Positions 51,800-63,549 of a stretch of DNA of 64,000 nucleotides are shown here, piece after piece; position 1 is the stretch's first letter; each line of letters starts with the position of its first letter. Position numbers and translations under genes: made by a program. A model generated the notes under the pieces. It saw only the letters and a list, made by a program, of their open reading frames with translations, was not told the DNA's origin and ran no database searches. Where the stretch lies: assembly GCA_022749755.1 (NCBI GenBank), contig CM040451.1, positions 6,771,871 through 6,835,870 of the forward strand, given 5' to 3'. Source of the DNA: Azadirachta indica. Its lineage: Eukaryota; Streptophyta; Magnoliopsida; Sapindales; Meliaceae.

Positions 51800-52679
51800 G
51801 ATGAGATTAATTGGCCAAACCTTAGAGACTTAGATGCCATTTACCCTTTTATTTATCTTGTTATAAGCTAATTTCTCTTGTTAAGGCTATAATGTAGCTT
51901 GACTATAATGTTTCAAATCCATAAATATTTGCTGTTAAAGTTTGTTATTTCATGTCGATGTTCATTTCTATTCTTAATGCTTTTGAATGCTTGATAAACA
52001 TTTAAATAATTTGACAATTATATTGAGATCAAAAGATGATATACAATATTTATTTTTGCTGATGAACACTAATTTATTTCTTTGGTAACATAATTATAGA
52101 AATTCTATACATCTTAATGAGTTCTCAAATATTCAAATTCATAAAAATATATAGTAAGTTAATATTTAGAAGTATATTTGGTATCACTTGAGAAAGAATA
52201 TTGCATAAATTAAGGAACTTTCAATTCTCAACATTGATAAATATTCTTTGATAACATAATTATAGGAATTAATTCGCAACAATCATAGTAAAGATATATG
52301 CCAAAGGCTTGCTCAATTGTTATAAATCTCTTTGTTTTGGTTCTTTTATTTCAATATTTACCTTTTCTTTGTAAATTAACCAAATTTCTAATTCTTCAAA
52401 TAAAAATAGAGTTAGATTGATTTTGGTACTTAGGAAACTGCAATCTTCTAGGATTATACTCTATTGATCACTTTATTACTTATTTAGATTAGGATTTGCT
52501 AGTTTCTGGGGATTGATTTATCTTTACAAATATCCACACCATTTAACTCTAGTTTTAGTTTAAATTTTCTTTTTTTTTTTTTTAGTTCAGGCATCTTATT
52601 TGTTAGTTTATGCGCTCTTATTTATTTTAACTTAAGAATTTAATTTCTTTTCTTATATTTCAGGTACTATTTTTAGTGT
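51800..52679. other. Spacer, possibly leader of the Athila-like relic
   Basis: No open frame or RNA signal. The right end (CTTATATTTCAGG, ten bases before the ATG) resembles a splice acceptor, as some Athila leaders have, but no LTR or primer site was identified. Confidence 0.4.
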
Positions 52680-53540
52680 ATGAGCCATTCGAGAAGTTTT
52701 AATCTTAAACTTTTGGATCGAGATATTGAAAAGGCAATAGACCAACACCATAGCCGAAATAAGTGAAGAGGCTGAGAATAATTGGGCCTTTAGTTTAATT
52801 AGGTATAAAATATATCAAATAACAAAAATATTAACAACTAAGAGTCAAATTTTGAGGTAGGAAAATAAATTGTAATTTTGAAATAATAGGAAAGTAAGTG
52901 TTAAAATCGAAATAAATTAGGAGGGAACAACAAAAATTATTAATGAAATTCTTTCACTAACAAAACTCTCTAAGATGAGAAATACTATCACCACTTTCAC
53001 ATAATTTAATATAATATTGCTTTATGAGTCTTGGGAGAAATAGAAGGACTTGTTTAGAAGATGTACACATCATGGGATATTCAAGTGGTTACAAATGCAA
53101 AAAATTTATAATGATAAAGCATACGAGTTGTTGGAAGAGATGGCTTCTAATAACTAACAATAACCCTAAAAAAATTATGCTAAAAAAATCATTGATGTTT
53201 ATAAGATTGATGTTATTACTATATTATCCGTTTAAGTTACGACTTTGTCTAAGAAGTTGGGAAGTTTAAATATGAGTTTTATTCAAATTCAAAGTCAAGC
53301 ATGCGAGTTATGTACAGGTAACATGCTAGCGTTAATTGCCAAGTTGGCAGCCCCTTTGCTTCTTCATCTTTAGAACAAGTCAACTTTGTACCAAATTTTT
53401 AAAGACAATAGTATAATGTTTACTTAAACAATTGCACGCCAACTTGGAGAAATTATTCGAACTTTTTATAGAGCAACAACAATAATGCTTTAGAAGCCTT
53501 AAAACTTCTAAACTCAAGAAAAGAAGATCAATTTGAAAGA
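52680..53540 (+). pseudogene. Athila-like gag remnants
   Basis: ATG 52680 opens MSHSRSFNLKLLDRDIEKAI..., ended by TGA after 28 codons. At 53107 onward, KAYELLEEMASNN is followed by VTTLSKKLGSLN and CELCTGN, the Athila Gag segment leading into the single CxxC...H knuckle. About 53360-53480 reads, with stops, EQVNFVPNF, NVYLNNCTPTWRNYSNF, matching the Asn/Tyr-rich stretch before protease. Multiple stops and frame changes. Confidence 0.7.
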
Positions 53541-54005
53541 AGCTCTGGCAATTTACCATGAACAAATCATAATTTATGATGAAGAACCAAAAAAACTTGG
53601 CAAAAGTAAGCTACATCCATCTAAAACCTTAAAGTATAAACTAGTCAAATGGCAAATTTGTTATCACAAAGACTATAAGCTTTTTGCGAAGAAATACAGA
53701 GAAAAATCCCAAAGAGTTAGTGAAGTTGATCACACTTTAGAGTAAAAAAGAACTTAAGGAGCCACAAGACAAATCAGAAGACAAAATGAGAAGACAAGCT
53801 AATCCTTTTTTTATTGAAAGTGGCAGCCATAACTAATAAGGAAAATAAAAAGCAATATGAAAACACCACCAAGAATCTAAGGCAACAAGTTCTACAATCC
53901 CAAGGCCCCAAATAGCAACCATAATAAGGATTACATGTCCCCAATAATATTTCCTTAATGTTTCCAAAAAAATAAATAAACTACATAAGTAATCTTCTAA
54001 ATTTT

Positions 54006-54480
54006 TTGACATCTAATATATCTTTTCCAAACGCATTGGAACAAATGCCAAGCTATGTTAAATTTATAACAAAGATTTTATCAAATAAAAGAAAATTGGA
54101 GGAAAATGAAAAGGTTATGCTAACTGAGGAGTGTAATGTTATCTTGCAAAATAAATTATCACCAAAGCTAAATAATTCAAGGAGTTTTACTTTACCTTGC
54201 ATGCATTTGCTTGTTTTCAAGAAATTAGATATTGATGAATCGAAAGCAACTACTATATCTATCCAATTAGCAAAACGATCAGTTAGGTATCCAAAGGGTA
54301 GTATTGAAGATATATTAGTCAACGTGAGTAAGTTTATATCTCTAACTAATTTCATTGTCTTCGATATGGAAGAAGATTAACAAATACCACTTATCTTGGC
54401 TTGACAATTCTTAGCCACAAGGAAAACTTTGATTGACACTTAACAAGGACAACTAATTTTGTGAATTCAAGTTGAATAAT
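54006..54480 (+). pseudogene. Athila-like protease region lacking its active site
   Basis: Blocks FPNALEQMPSYVKFITKILS, MLTEECNVILQNKLSPKL, SFTLPC, LLVFKKLDIDE, ISIQLAKRSVRYPKGSIEDI and FIVFDMEED occur in the family order. Between SFTLPC and LLVFKKL the family carries the catalytic Asp loop (D-x-G-A-S); here the two flanking blocks are joined by only two residues in the same open frame. The frame is otherwise open for 124 codons. Confidence 0.8.
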
Positions 54481-54959
54481 TGATGTAGGTAATTTTAAAA
54501 TTTATATAATTCCTGAAATATTTTATTCTTGCAAATTTAGTTTGTTATTTAATTTTTAATTTTTTTATTTAGGTATTTGAGCTAAGTTGTGACACTAAGT
54601 TTTTTGCTATTATATATAAAAAGCCTATACTACTTATTTTAATAATCTTTCATTCAATAAAATTTTCTCCTTTAATTTTGCCCCTTATAGGAATAGTATC
54701 TTAACACTCATGTTTCGAGTCATTAGGGTTAAGACGACATAAAATCTCGTCCGTTAGAACCTTTATCTAACCCACTACGTCAAAAAATGGAATAAGATTT
54801 GACATTCGACAGAGTATTTTTATCCTACCTATTATCCCACCACTATTAGTAAGTCATTTTCAATGTTTTGAAAGCAATTAAGCATCCATCCAAATCTAAT
54901 TATTATTTTCAAAGTAGGACCTAAGAGAAGATGGTGCTAAAACAATCAAATGTAAGCAT

Positions 54960-55290
54960 CGAAATGAATTGCTTAAAGCTTGTATTGTCCATATCGAGGC
55001 TCCCAAAGCGGAAAATACAGAGTTGGTGATTATGTACATTATTTGGAAACTGTGTCACCTTACTTTCTTAGAAGGAGGACAAATTTTAAGGAACTTGGCC
55101 ATTCTAGACTATTATCATCCATCCCCAATACTCCCAAGTCTGAGCTTAAGTCATTGTCCTCCTATATTCAGCACGTATATTTGGGTGAAAATTCATCATT
55201 TCCGATTATAATTTAGGCTTCATTAAGTAAGTTGTAAGAAGAAAATTTGCTTTAAATTTTAAAAGATCACAGGACTGCAAAGACAATGCG
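54960..55290 (+). pseudogene. Gypsy pol segment just upstream of RT
   Basis: About 55125-55270 reads PNTPKSELKSLSSYIQHVYL, GENSSFPIII, stop, ASLSKL, stop, EENLL, stop, ILKDHRTA. This is the P-x-LELKPLP..L-x-YAYLGE-x-x-x-PVIIS..L...QE-x-L-x-VL-x-x-H-x-A segment that precedes RT in Athila and related Gypsy elements. Similarity ends abruptly near 55290, close to the hAT-like repeat. Confidence 0.65.
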
Positions 55291-55530
55291 ACAAAGAAGA
55301 AAAAGGCACTTAGGAACCTTTGGCATGTAATGTTTGTGCTATCAACAGCTATCAACCCGAAAACAACCCATTTATTAATCACGACCAATTTATTAAACGA
55401 ATAACACAACACGACCCATCAACTAATTTATTAATTAGGTAATCATATCGGATTGACCTGTTTATTATTCGGATAATTAGTTTGACCCATTAACTTATTT
55501 AATTTAAATGAAAAAAATCGTAATCATAAA

Positions 55531-55583
55531 GATTTGAACCCAAGACCTTAATTGAACATAATTTTAACCACTGAATTACAACC
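55531..55583 (-). repeat. tRNA-like A/B box pair inside the hAT-like repeat
   Basis: On the minus strand TAATTCAGTGG (A-box-like) is followed 26 bp later by GGGTTCAAATC (B-box-like), with AAGGTCTT in the position before the T-loop. It resembles a decayed tRNA or tRNA-derived SINE head. No acceptor stem pairing was found. Confidence 0.35.
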
Positions 55584-56828
55584 ATATTTTTGTTTAAATT
55601 GTAAGTGCATTATTTATCTATATCATATTTTAAGTTACTTTTTATATTATAATGTTAAATTATTTTAATGAAATTATTTCAAATTGTGCCAAATTATTAC
55701 AAGTAATTAGAATAAAATTATTTAATGAAAAGTATTTTCAAATTAAAAAATTAATAACAATGTAAAATTAAAACAATAATGTAATACATTTATTTCTTTT
55801 CTTTTTTTTAATTTTTATAATAAAATTAAACAAATAGAAAAAATTTAAATTTCTTGTAAAAACCACTTATGAACACGATGTTTTATAAAAACCGATTATG
55901 GATAAAAATTTTTTGTAAACTTTTATTATTTAGACATATATTCAATAATTATTCTTAAAAAATAAAAATAATTATAATCTTAATAAAAAGTAGTTCTTTA
56001 TTTTTTTTATATATTTTTTGCATTATTTTTTACAAAAAGTTTAAAAAAATTTTCCATTTTTTGATTTAAATTTATTTTTTATTATATAATTTTATTTTCA
56101 TTATTGTTTTAACTTTTTAGAATCGTTGTTCATTTAATCATCCATCTAATGCATATAGTATATGATGTGTTGTATGTATAATTATTCCTTGTGAAGTTAA
56201 TTTAGTAGTTAAAGATCTAATTTTTGAGTCTCTCTTACTTATAAATATTTAATATAACCATTTTGACACAATTATTAATTTTCATAATCTTACTAATATA
56301 ATAGTCATATATTAATATTATTAATTTATAAGTATCACCAATTAAATTTGAAAATTTTAAAAAAATAACATACTAATTAACTAATAAGTCACCTCTATTA
56401 TCATTTACCAATTTACAAATTATAAAATATTTGCCAATAAACTCAAATTATTATAGATTTGTAAATATTTAAATTGTGTTACAATAGACTTAATTTATAA
56501 TAAATTTTTTACATAAATTAATTAAGATTATACCAAAAATTTTTCAAAATGAAGAGTATTAATCTACTTAATTTATCCTCACTTTTTTCTTAAAATAATT
56601 AGTCTTCAGTTATAATAAAGAATATCTAAATTATATAGGGCAATATGTTTATTGTTAAATGAATTTATTTTTTTTACACGACTATATATTAGTTAGATTG
56701 TTACATATATAAACTTTATTTAAATTATTGTTAAAATAAATATCACATTGTGACCTTAAAGACTTAAGTTCAAATTTTAGTAGTTACAAATTTTTTTAAA
56801 ATAATAACTGTTTTATTAAATGGATTAC

Positions 56829-56984
56829 GGGTTGATACGACCTGTTTATTATTTAATAGTAACCGTATTATTAAATAGGTTGGTGGGTTGATACAACCCA
56901 TTTAATAGTAACCGTGTTATTAAATAGGTTGGCGGGTTGACAACCCGTTTATCCAAATAATAATCATGTCATTAAACAGGTTGA
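56829..56984. repeat. Three tandem ~50-bp quasi-palindromic repeats
   Basis: Units begin at 56829, 56885 and 56934, each opening with GGGTTGA(TA)C(A/G)ACC and ending ATTAAAnAGGTTG. Each unit has a small palindrome (GGGTTGATACAACCC in the second) and a core of the form TAATAGTAACCGTGTTATTA. The last unit is the most diverged. Confidence 0.75.
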
Positions 56985-57104
56985 CGAGTTAAGAAGGTCA
57001 AATATGAACATGACCCAATTAATAAATACGTGACACGAACTCAACATGATTAATTTTAATTCAAATCCAAAATTTTCGTCTTGGGTCTAAAATTGTCACC
57101 CCTA

Positions 57105-60100
57105 ATCACAATCAAATTTGCAACAAATCAACTATGACAACTGATAAAAACTTGCCAACTTATCAATATCTCCAACAACTAAAATTCTTTTTTATGTCTT
57201 GATTCCCATTATCATGTTATTATGTTATTTCCTTATAGCCATGAATCTTCTTTATAGATTGTACGAACAATAAGTAAGAGTGATTTCACGGCTTTATGTT
57301 TGAACCCAAAAACACCAATAATTAAAAATAATTATTTTTATCCAAGTAAACTTATTAAGTAAAATAGGACTTATATGAGAGAGAATATTATGCCACTTGA
57401 ATATAACTGTTTAAATTGATCATGCCTTTAAATTGAAATTTGTAAGCCAAATATAAACATTATGAACTTAAAACGGTTAAAGCATAAAAATCTATTCTAC
57501 AAAGTAAAAATAAAATTTGTTAAATTATAAACTCTCATAAAATGAAGGGAAAAGGACATCTAAGTACTTAAGGTTTTGTTTCTTGGACAAATTAGTTTTA
57601 AAAAATATTTATAAAGATTCTAATTTATTAAAAATAATAATTATATATTTTATTTTATTGTATTTTATATATTTTAGTTATACATAGGATTGTTTATTTT
57701 TTAACTTAAATATGAATAATTTTATTTAGATATTTAAAAATTATTTGTTTTTTAACTTATGTAAGAAAACTTATTAAAAATATTTAATATAATTAAATTA
57801 AAAAATTTAGGTTAAATTTTAATAGACAAATATCTAAATAAATTAAATATTTTATTTATTAATAATATTTTTAGTTTTAAATTTTTTAAAGCATATACGT
57901 CAACATATCAGTTTTAAATATTTTATTTTTATAAAAATAAACAATTTAATATTTATATTCAAACGTTTAAGATAAAAAAATAAATACATTAATCATATTC
58001 ATATTTCAATTATTTTCAGAGTTTAGACAAAAAATAAATATTATCATAAATATAAATTATAATATAATCATAAGTATTATATTATAGTACATTTTATTTA
58101 TGATTAATATATATATAAAATAAATGTGTTATTATATTATTCTAAAATTGTAAAATTTATTATAGAAATTAAAATTTTTAATAAAAATTTAATAAATTTA
58201 GTTTTGTGATCTAAGAAATAAATGAATTTAATGAACATAGTTTCTAGAAAAAAAAATTATACACTATTCAAATTATTATTCATTCCAATGAAAATAAGAA
58301 ATTTCACCTTTTTTTATTTAAACATAATTATTTTATAATGAAACTTAAGTTACTAAAAATAAAGTTACTAAATTATTAAATATTTAACCATAAATTAAAT
58401 TCAGACTTTAAACTCAAAAACAAATTGACAATCCCAATTTATCTATGAAAATTGTAATATTCAAATTGACATAAGAAATTAAATAATTAACTATTAATAC
58501 TCCATCCATGATAGCTTCCTCGAACAAAAATTTAGTGAGAGGGACCCTAAATTTTTTTTTAAAATTTTTTTCAAAGCCATTAACTTACTTTTTCCTTTAT
58601 CTTTAATTTTATTTCCCTCCTTTTGATTGGACACAATACTCGAAACTTTTCCCCCCACAACATAATTTTTTGTTTAAACAAAGAAATTTATTTATTTATT
58701 ATCCAATAATATAATTTAATATAATATAATTACAATAAGATAAGATAATGTTAAAGAATGATGGTGTTTTTGAATTTTCTGTTAAGTCTTAATCATTTAG
58801 TTAAAAAGTTATTGTCTTTTGAATATATCTTTTGACCAAAAATGAATTAGCTTTTCCATATGATCTTTTGTCTCTGATTTTTTTTTAGTCAAACTCATGC
58901 TCTCTACCTAATTAATTAAGCTAATTTGCTTTAATAATCTTTCTTACTTATGCTAATCATAATGTTGGTTGAATGATTATTTGTGGAATAATTATACATA
59001 AATCCAAGATAAAAATTAAACAACTTTTTTATTTTTATTGGCTTTGTTCAATGGGTTATTATCTAGGAATTGATAGCTTAAAAGAAAAAAAAAAGAAAAT
59101 TGAAAATTTAATTGGCTACTGGTTTGGCTACAAATTTATGTAAATTAACAACACATTTTTTTTAAAAAATTGTTGTTTGAGTGTACTTAAAAAATGCATA
59201 ACATGTTTGTCTTCTTAACAAGTTTAATAAGCAATTTCGTTATAAATATTTATGTTTGTTTCTTTAAAACATTTTTTGGAAGCATTATTGTGATTATAAA
59301 TTTTTTCATTTTTATTTTGTTTAAAAACTTAAAGAAGAAGAAAGACAAATTGGAAACTAATTGTAAATCAAGGAATTGGTTTTTATTATGATTTTACAAA
59401 GTAACTTTCATGTTTTAGATTTAATTTAAATTTCATTTGATATTATTTTCTTTTACTATATTAATTTTGAAATCAAATTAAAAAATTAGTAAACTAATTT
59501 TTAATAAAAAATTTTATTAATATTTAATATTTTAATACTTCAAAATCAAACGAAACGACAATCTAATAACACTATTATGTTATTAGAAAATATTAAAACT
59601 AATTCAAACCATATTAAAATGAATTGAATTAAAATCAAACCATAATTATGAAAGGAATCTTTTCAATAAGAAAACACATTTCTTGTATTTTTTTTTTTAA
59701 AAAGGTGAAGAGATATTATAATTAGTTTAATTTCACGCGTTAGAAAAAGATACAGAAAAATAAATCATGAAAATGAAATATAAGATAAGAATGAATTCAT
59801 GCTTAATGATTAGAAATGCTTTTAAGAAGTATTTTTTTAGTAAAAGCAACTAAAATTATTTTCTATAAAAGAACCCACTACAACTTCTTTAAAAAATCAT
59901 TCTAGGAGTTTCTTTTTATTATTATTTTATCAATTTAAAAATTCCTCCCTTTTACATAAATAAAATATTACGATAAATTATTTAAAAAAATGGGTAAACT
60001 TAAAAAATACCAAATTTGGCATTCTAATTAAATTGATAAAAATAAAAATATTACTATAATAAATATAATATTTTGTCCTACATCAAAATCTCAAGTAATA

Positions 60101-60951
60101 AAGATAAATGTTTTGTAACCAAATAATTGTGTTTAAAATTGTTCCTTAGACCATAATTTCATAGCCACACAAGGTACACTTAACATTTATATTATTTATA
60201 AATAATTAATTTATACTATTACTTCTTACATATATATTAACTATATATTAATTATATTAATTAAATTTAATATTAGTAATTAGAAACATTAAATCTAATT
60301 ATATGTAAATATTAAAAAAAAAGTAAAATAAAGAGACGGTATGTTCGTCTCTATTAGCTAATATTAATAGTATCAAAATTAATTAGTTAGATAATATTTA
60401 TTTTTTAATATACTTGTGAAGCTAGGAGAATCTCTCTATCACTATTTAGAAGCACATATCATATTAATTTGCCAAATGATATATATATTAATTAATAATT
60501 AATTAATTAATTAGTTATTATTTTTCTTTTTTTTTTTTCTGTTACATATGCGACGAAAGTCGGCAACATCATGATCAATCATAAATCAGACACCAAAATT
60601 AATGATCATCGGCGTAAATGAAGCTGAAGATCAAGGACCGACCATAGGTGAAAATGGGTCCTACAAAAGATTTTCCTTGTCCAAATAAAGTTTAGATGAT
60701 GATCATGATGATCAGACTAAGATGCGTTTGATTTTTGACCTATAATAAATAATAATTATTTGTGTAAAAAGAATTAAAATTAAATAAATAAAAAGAAAAG
60801 AAAACTAAAAATGCGAAAGGTAGTTTGCATGTGATTTTATTGCTCCTTTTATTGACCTTTCTTTAAGAATACAAAATGGTATTTGGAAATCTAAGCGAAA
60901 AACTCAAAAGAATGTACCTAACCAAATGACTTGTTAACATCATATTAATAG

Positions 60952-60983
<32 letters not shown>

Positions 60984-63230
60984 TATATATATATAAGAGA
61001 TTTAAAATGCTATATATGTTTATTGATATAATTTTTAATTGATTAATTCAAAATTGTTTATATGAGACTAAGAACTTTTTTTTACTTAAATCTGAAAAAT
61101 TTTATTTAGAGATTTAAGATAAACAAAAATAAATATATTAATTAAACTCACATTTCAGTTATATTTATACTTTAGATAAAAAAAAGAAATATTACTTAAG
61201 AGACTACTTATTTTCTCATCTGATAATTAATCGACTTAATTTTTATCTTAAATAATTTTTTTTTTTTACTTAATGTTGATTTTTAAGATACTTTTTTATT
61301 AAGTAAAAAGTCAAAAAATTAAAATCAAAAAATTCGTTGGCCGCTAAGAATTTTTGGACAAATTAATTAGTCCATACACAAGATTTCGAGCATATTCCCT
61401 CCACCAAGAAAGAACATGCATTTACCATCCAACTTAGTTATGTTAGTGTTTAAAGTAAGTCTAGTATAGGGATTAGAATTTCATGTTGATTTAAACTTTT
61501 ATCTCAACAAATACACTCTTATATGTAATTAGTTAATAAATCATAGTATAACAAAAAATTAAATCTTGACCTTAGATAAAATTAAACATGCTCAAGGATT
61601 AAATTTTTTTTTAAATATTAAGTTTAGATGAGTGCTCGTACAAAATTAACAAAAATGGAAATGAGAGTTATAATCATGTCATTTACTGTTGTGGTTATTC
61701 CACAACAATATTGATTAAAGGCAGAGACAAAGCCAACTTTCAAATTACAGTAAAATAGTACATAACAAAATTATGAAAATCTATTCTATAAAGATCAAAC
61801 ATTAAACTAGTGCTAACTACTAAATTATTAGGACTCTCCTGCCTCAAGTGTAGACAGATATTCTTCCTTCTAATAGAAATCGTGGTAGGTGTGAATAACT
61901 TTTTAAGGTAAGTTATAAATCATAGTATATAAATTTTTATTAGAACTCTAACTATTATAGTATATTGTATAATGTTAATATATATTATATAATGTTAATA
62001 TTTCAAAAATAATATTGACTAAAGGAATGTAATTATGGCTAGCTAGTTAGCTAGGGCTAGAGACGAGAAAGAACAAAGACAAACTAAAGAATAAAAAGAA
62101 AGTGGGAAACAAGAAATGAACATGCAAAATCGTGTACGCATATATATGGGATGTGATCACATTCCTCCAAAGCAAATGCAGCTCGACAAGCTTGGCATCA
62201 AAAGGTAAAAATCAAAAAAGCAACGCTATTCAAACTTGCCTACTTGCTTGCTTCTTGCTGCTTTTTGTTGATTTGGAAAAAGAAACATCATATGTGTAAT
62301 GTATGGAGAGAAAAAGAAAGGGGGGGCCTGGTTTTCTTTTTTTAGGTTACTATATCTATCTAGAATCTCCTACCACATGTAGTTGAAATTACACTAAAAT
62401 CCTTGAAAAAAATTAAGGTCATATTTAAAATTATTGTTGAAAAGTTATAAGAAAATAAGTTGTTTATTTAATAATTCAGCTCATTCTGATAATAAACCCT
62501 TTTTCTTAATTTTTTTTTTTTGACTTTAGGATGGACTAAGAGTGTTACATATGCTTCAAATTACTTGACTCATGCCCACAGGACAATAATTTTTATGAAT
62601 TAAGGAGGAGTAACTTTTAAAAAAATAGTTTATCAAATAATTTTATAAGACTATTTAATGTGATATTTTTAGAGTTTATATTATATGTTATCATTTTAAC
62701 AAAAAGATAACTACATCCTACATCTTCATAAATTTTAATTCTGTTATGATCATTGTAATCAATATTAACAGTAGTTTACTAAACGCCTAATTACTTTTTT
62801 CGTTAGATTACTTCTAAAATACAGTGACAGTCGATTATTTCATGAGTCACAATAATTTTAAATTAGCTTTAAATATAAAAATGAATGACGTTATATCGCA
62901 CTTTAAATTTTTATTTATTTTACAACTCATCAATTTGTATTAAAAAAGATTTATCGATATTAGCAGTATACGTGGAAAAATCAATAGTTTATAAATTTAA
63001 TATGAAAAGAAAGCAAACAAATAAGAGTGTAAAAAGGTGAATTGGTGGTGGTTGGTGTGGGATATGGGGGTGGTGGGTTGGCTGTAGCCGTAGTGGGATT
63101 TCATTTAAATTTAAAAATCTCTCTTTGAGATTCAATATTTTTAAAATCTACTATTTTTTTTTATTTAGAAAGTGCATAATGAAGATTCTTTTTATATGGT
63201 AAGAAAATCCCCTCCTAATTTCCCTACTAA
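57105..63230. other. 6-kb AT-rich spacer upstream of MIR160
   Basis: No gene or defined transposon recognised. Notable tracts are AT-only sequence 57600-58240, a TTAATTAA-rich stretch at 60487-60515, a long TA microsatellite at 60951-61000, and a G-rich GGTGGTGG tract near 63043-63080. Distal regulatory sequence for MIR160 could lie here but cannot be recognised by eye. Confidence 0.6.
60951..61000. repeat. TA dinucleotide microsatellite
   Basis: About 50 bp of (TA)n with one CACA interruption. Likely to be polymorphic in length. Confidence 0.9.
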
Positions 63231-63360
63231 GCTTCTATATATGACACCATTCCTTTAGTCACCTCTCTCACTTACAATCTCTCTCTCTCTCTCTCCCTCT
63301 TTCAATCTCTCAATTCTTCTTCTTCTTCTTCTCTTTGTGTATAACAGTCTACTCTCAAAT
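63230..63360 (+). promoter_or_regulatory. Probable core promoter and leader of MIR160
   Basis: A TATA box TCTATATATG at 63234-63243 is followed by a CT-rich tract with a (TC)n run at 63279-63294 and CTT repeats at 63316-63332. TATA followed by pyrimidine-rich sequence about 30 bp later is the usual layout of plant MIR promoters. The transcription start should be near 63270, about 195 bp upstream of the mature microRNA. Confidence 0.55.
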
Positions 63361-63463
63361 ATGCAAATATATCAAGCCTCAAGTGAAGAAATGAATACGT
63401 AGAGGATGAAGATTGATGATGAATGATGAAGAGTTTTGCATAGCAAAAGAAAGGTGAAATGGG

Positions 63464-63549
63464 CTATGCCTGGCTCCCTGTATGCCACAAGCGAAGACAA
63501 TCTATCCAAGATTGACCCTCGCCGGTGGCGTGCGAGGAGCCAAGCATAC
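63464..63549 (+). ncRNA. MIR160: MIR160 precursor hairpin
   Basis: The mature miR160 is at 63466-63486 (begins TGCCTGGCTCCC, ends TATGCCA). The opposite arm, 63527-63547, carries the star strand (begins GCGTGCGAGGAG, ends AAGCATA) and pairs with it over nearly its full length with the usual 2-nt 3' offset. The loop is about 40 nt. The sequence on both arms is that of the deeply conserved plant miR160 family, which directs cleavage of the ARF10/ARF16/ARF17 auxin response factor mRNAs and so controls root cap, leaf and floral patterning. No protein is encoded here; short frames across it are incidental. Which family member (a, b, c) cannot be decided from sequence alone. Confidence 0.95.

Larger units (their letters stand above)
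52680..55290 (+). mobile_element. Athila-like Ty3/Gypsy relic, gag to start of RT
   Basis: Four collinear blocks of one polyprotein survive on the plus strand: Gag N-terminus (52680-52770), Gag C-terminal part (about 53010-53540), protease region (54006-54480) and the segment just upstream of RT (about 54960-55290). Between them are deletions and unrecognised sequence (for example an LTR- or promoter-like TATATATAAAAAGCC at 54612-54626). No LTRs were defined and RT itself is absent. Confidence 0.7.
55345..57104. mobile_element. Non-autonomous hAT-like repeat rich in AACCCGTTTA motifs
   Basis: The right end, reverse complemented, begins TAGGGGTGACAATTTTAGAC, a common start of plant hAT-like non-autonomous elements. 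The left end (TATCAACCCGAAAACAACCC) is a diverged counterpart of the TGTCAACCCG form. Both sides carry many GGGTTGA/AACCCGTTTATT phrases pointing inward. No transposase and no convincing 8-bp duplication was found, so the borders are approximate. Confidence 0.5.

Noticed and set aside
53533..53745. 70-codon Lys-rich plus-strand frame
   Set aside because: Lies inside the Athila-like relic between gag and protease blocks; no family motif beyond the worn gag end.
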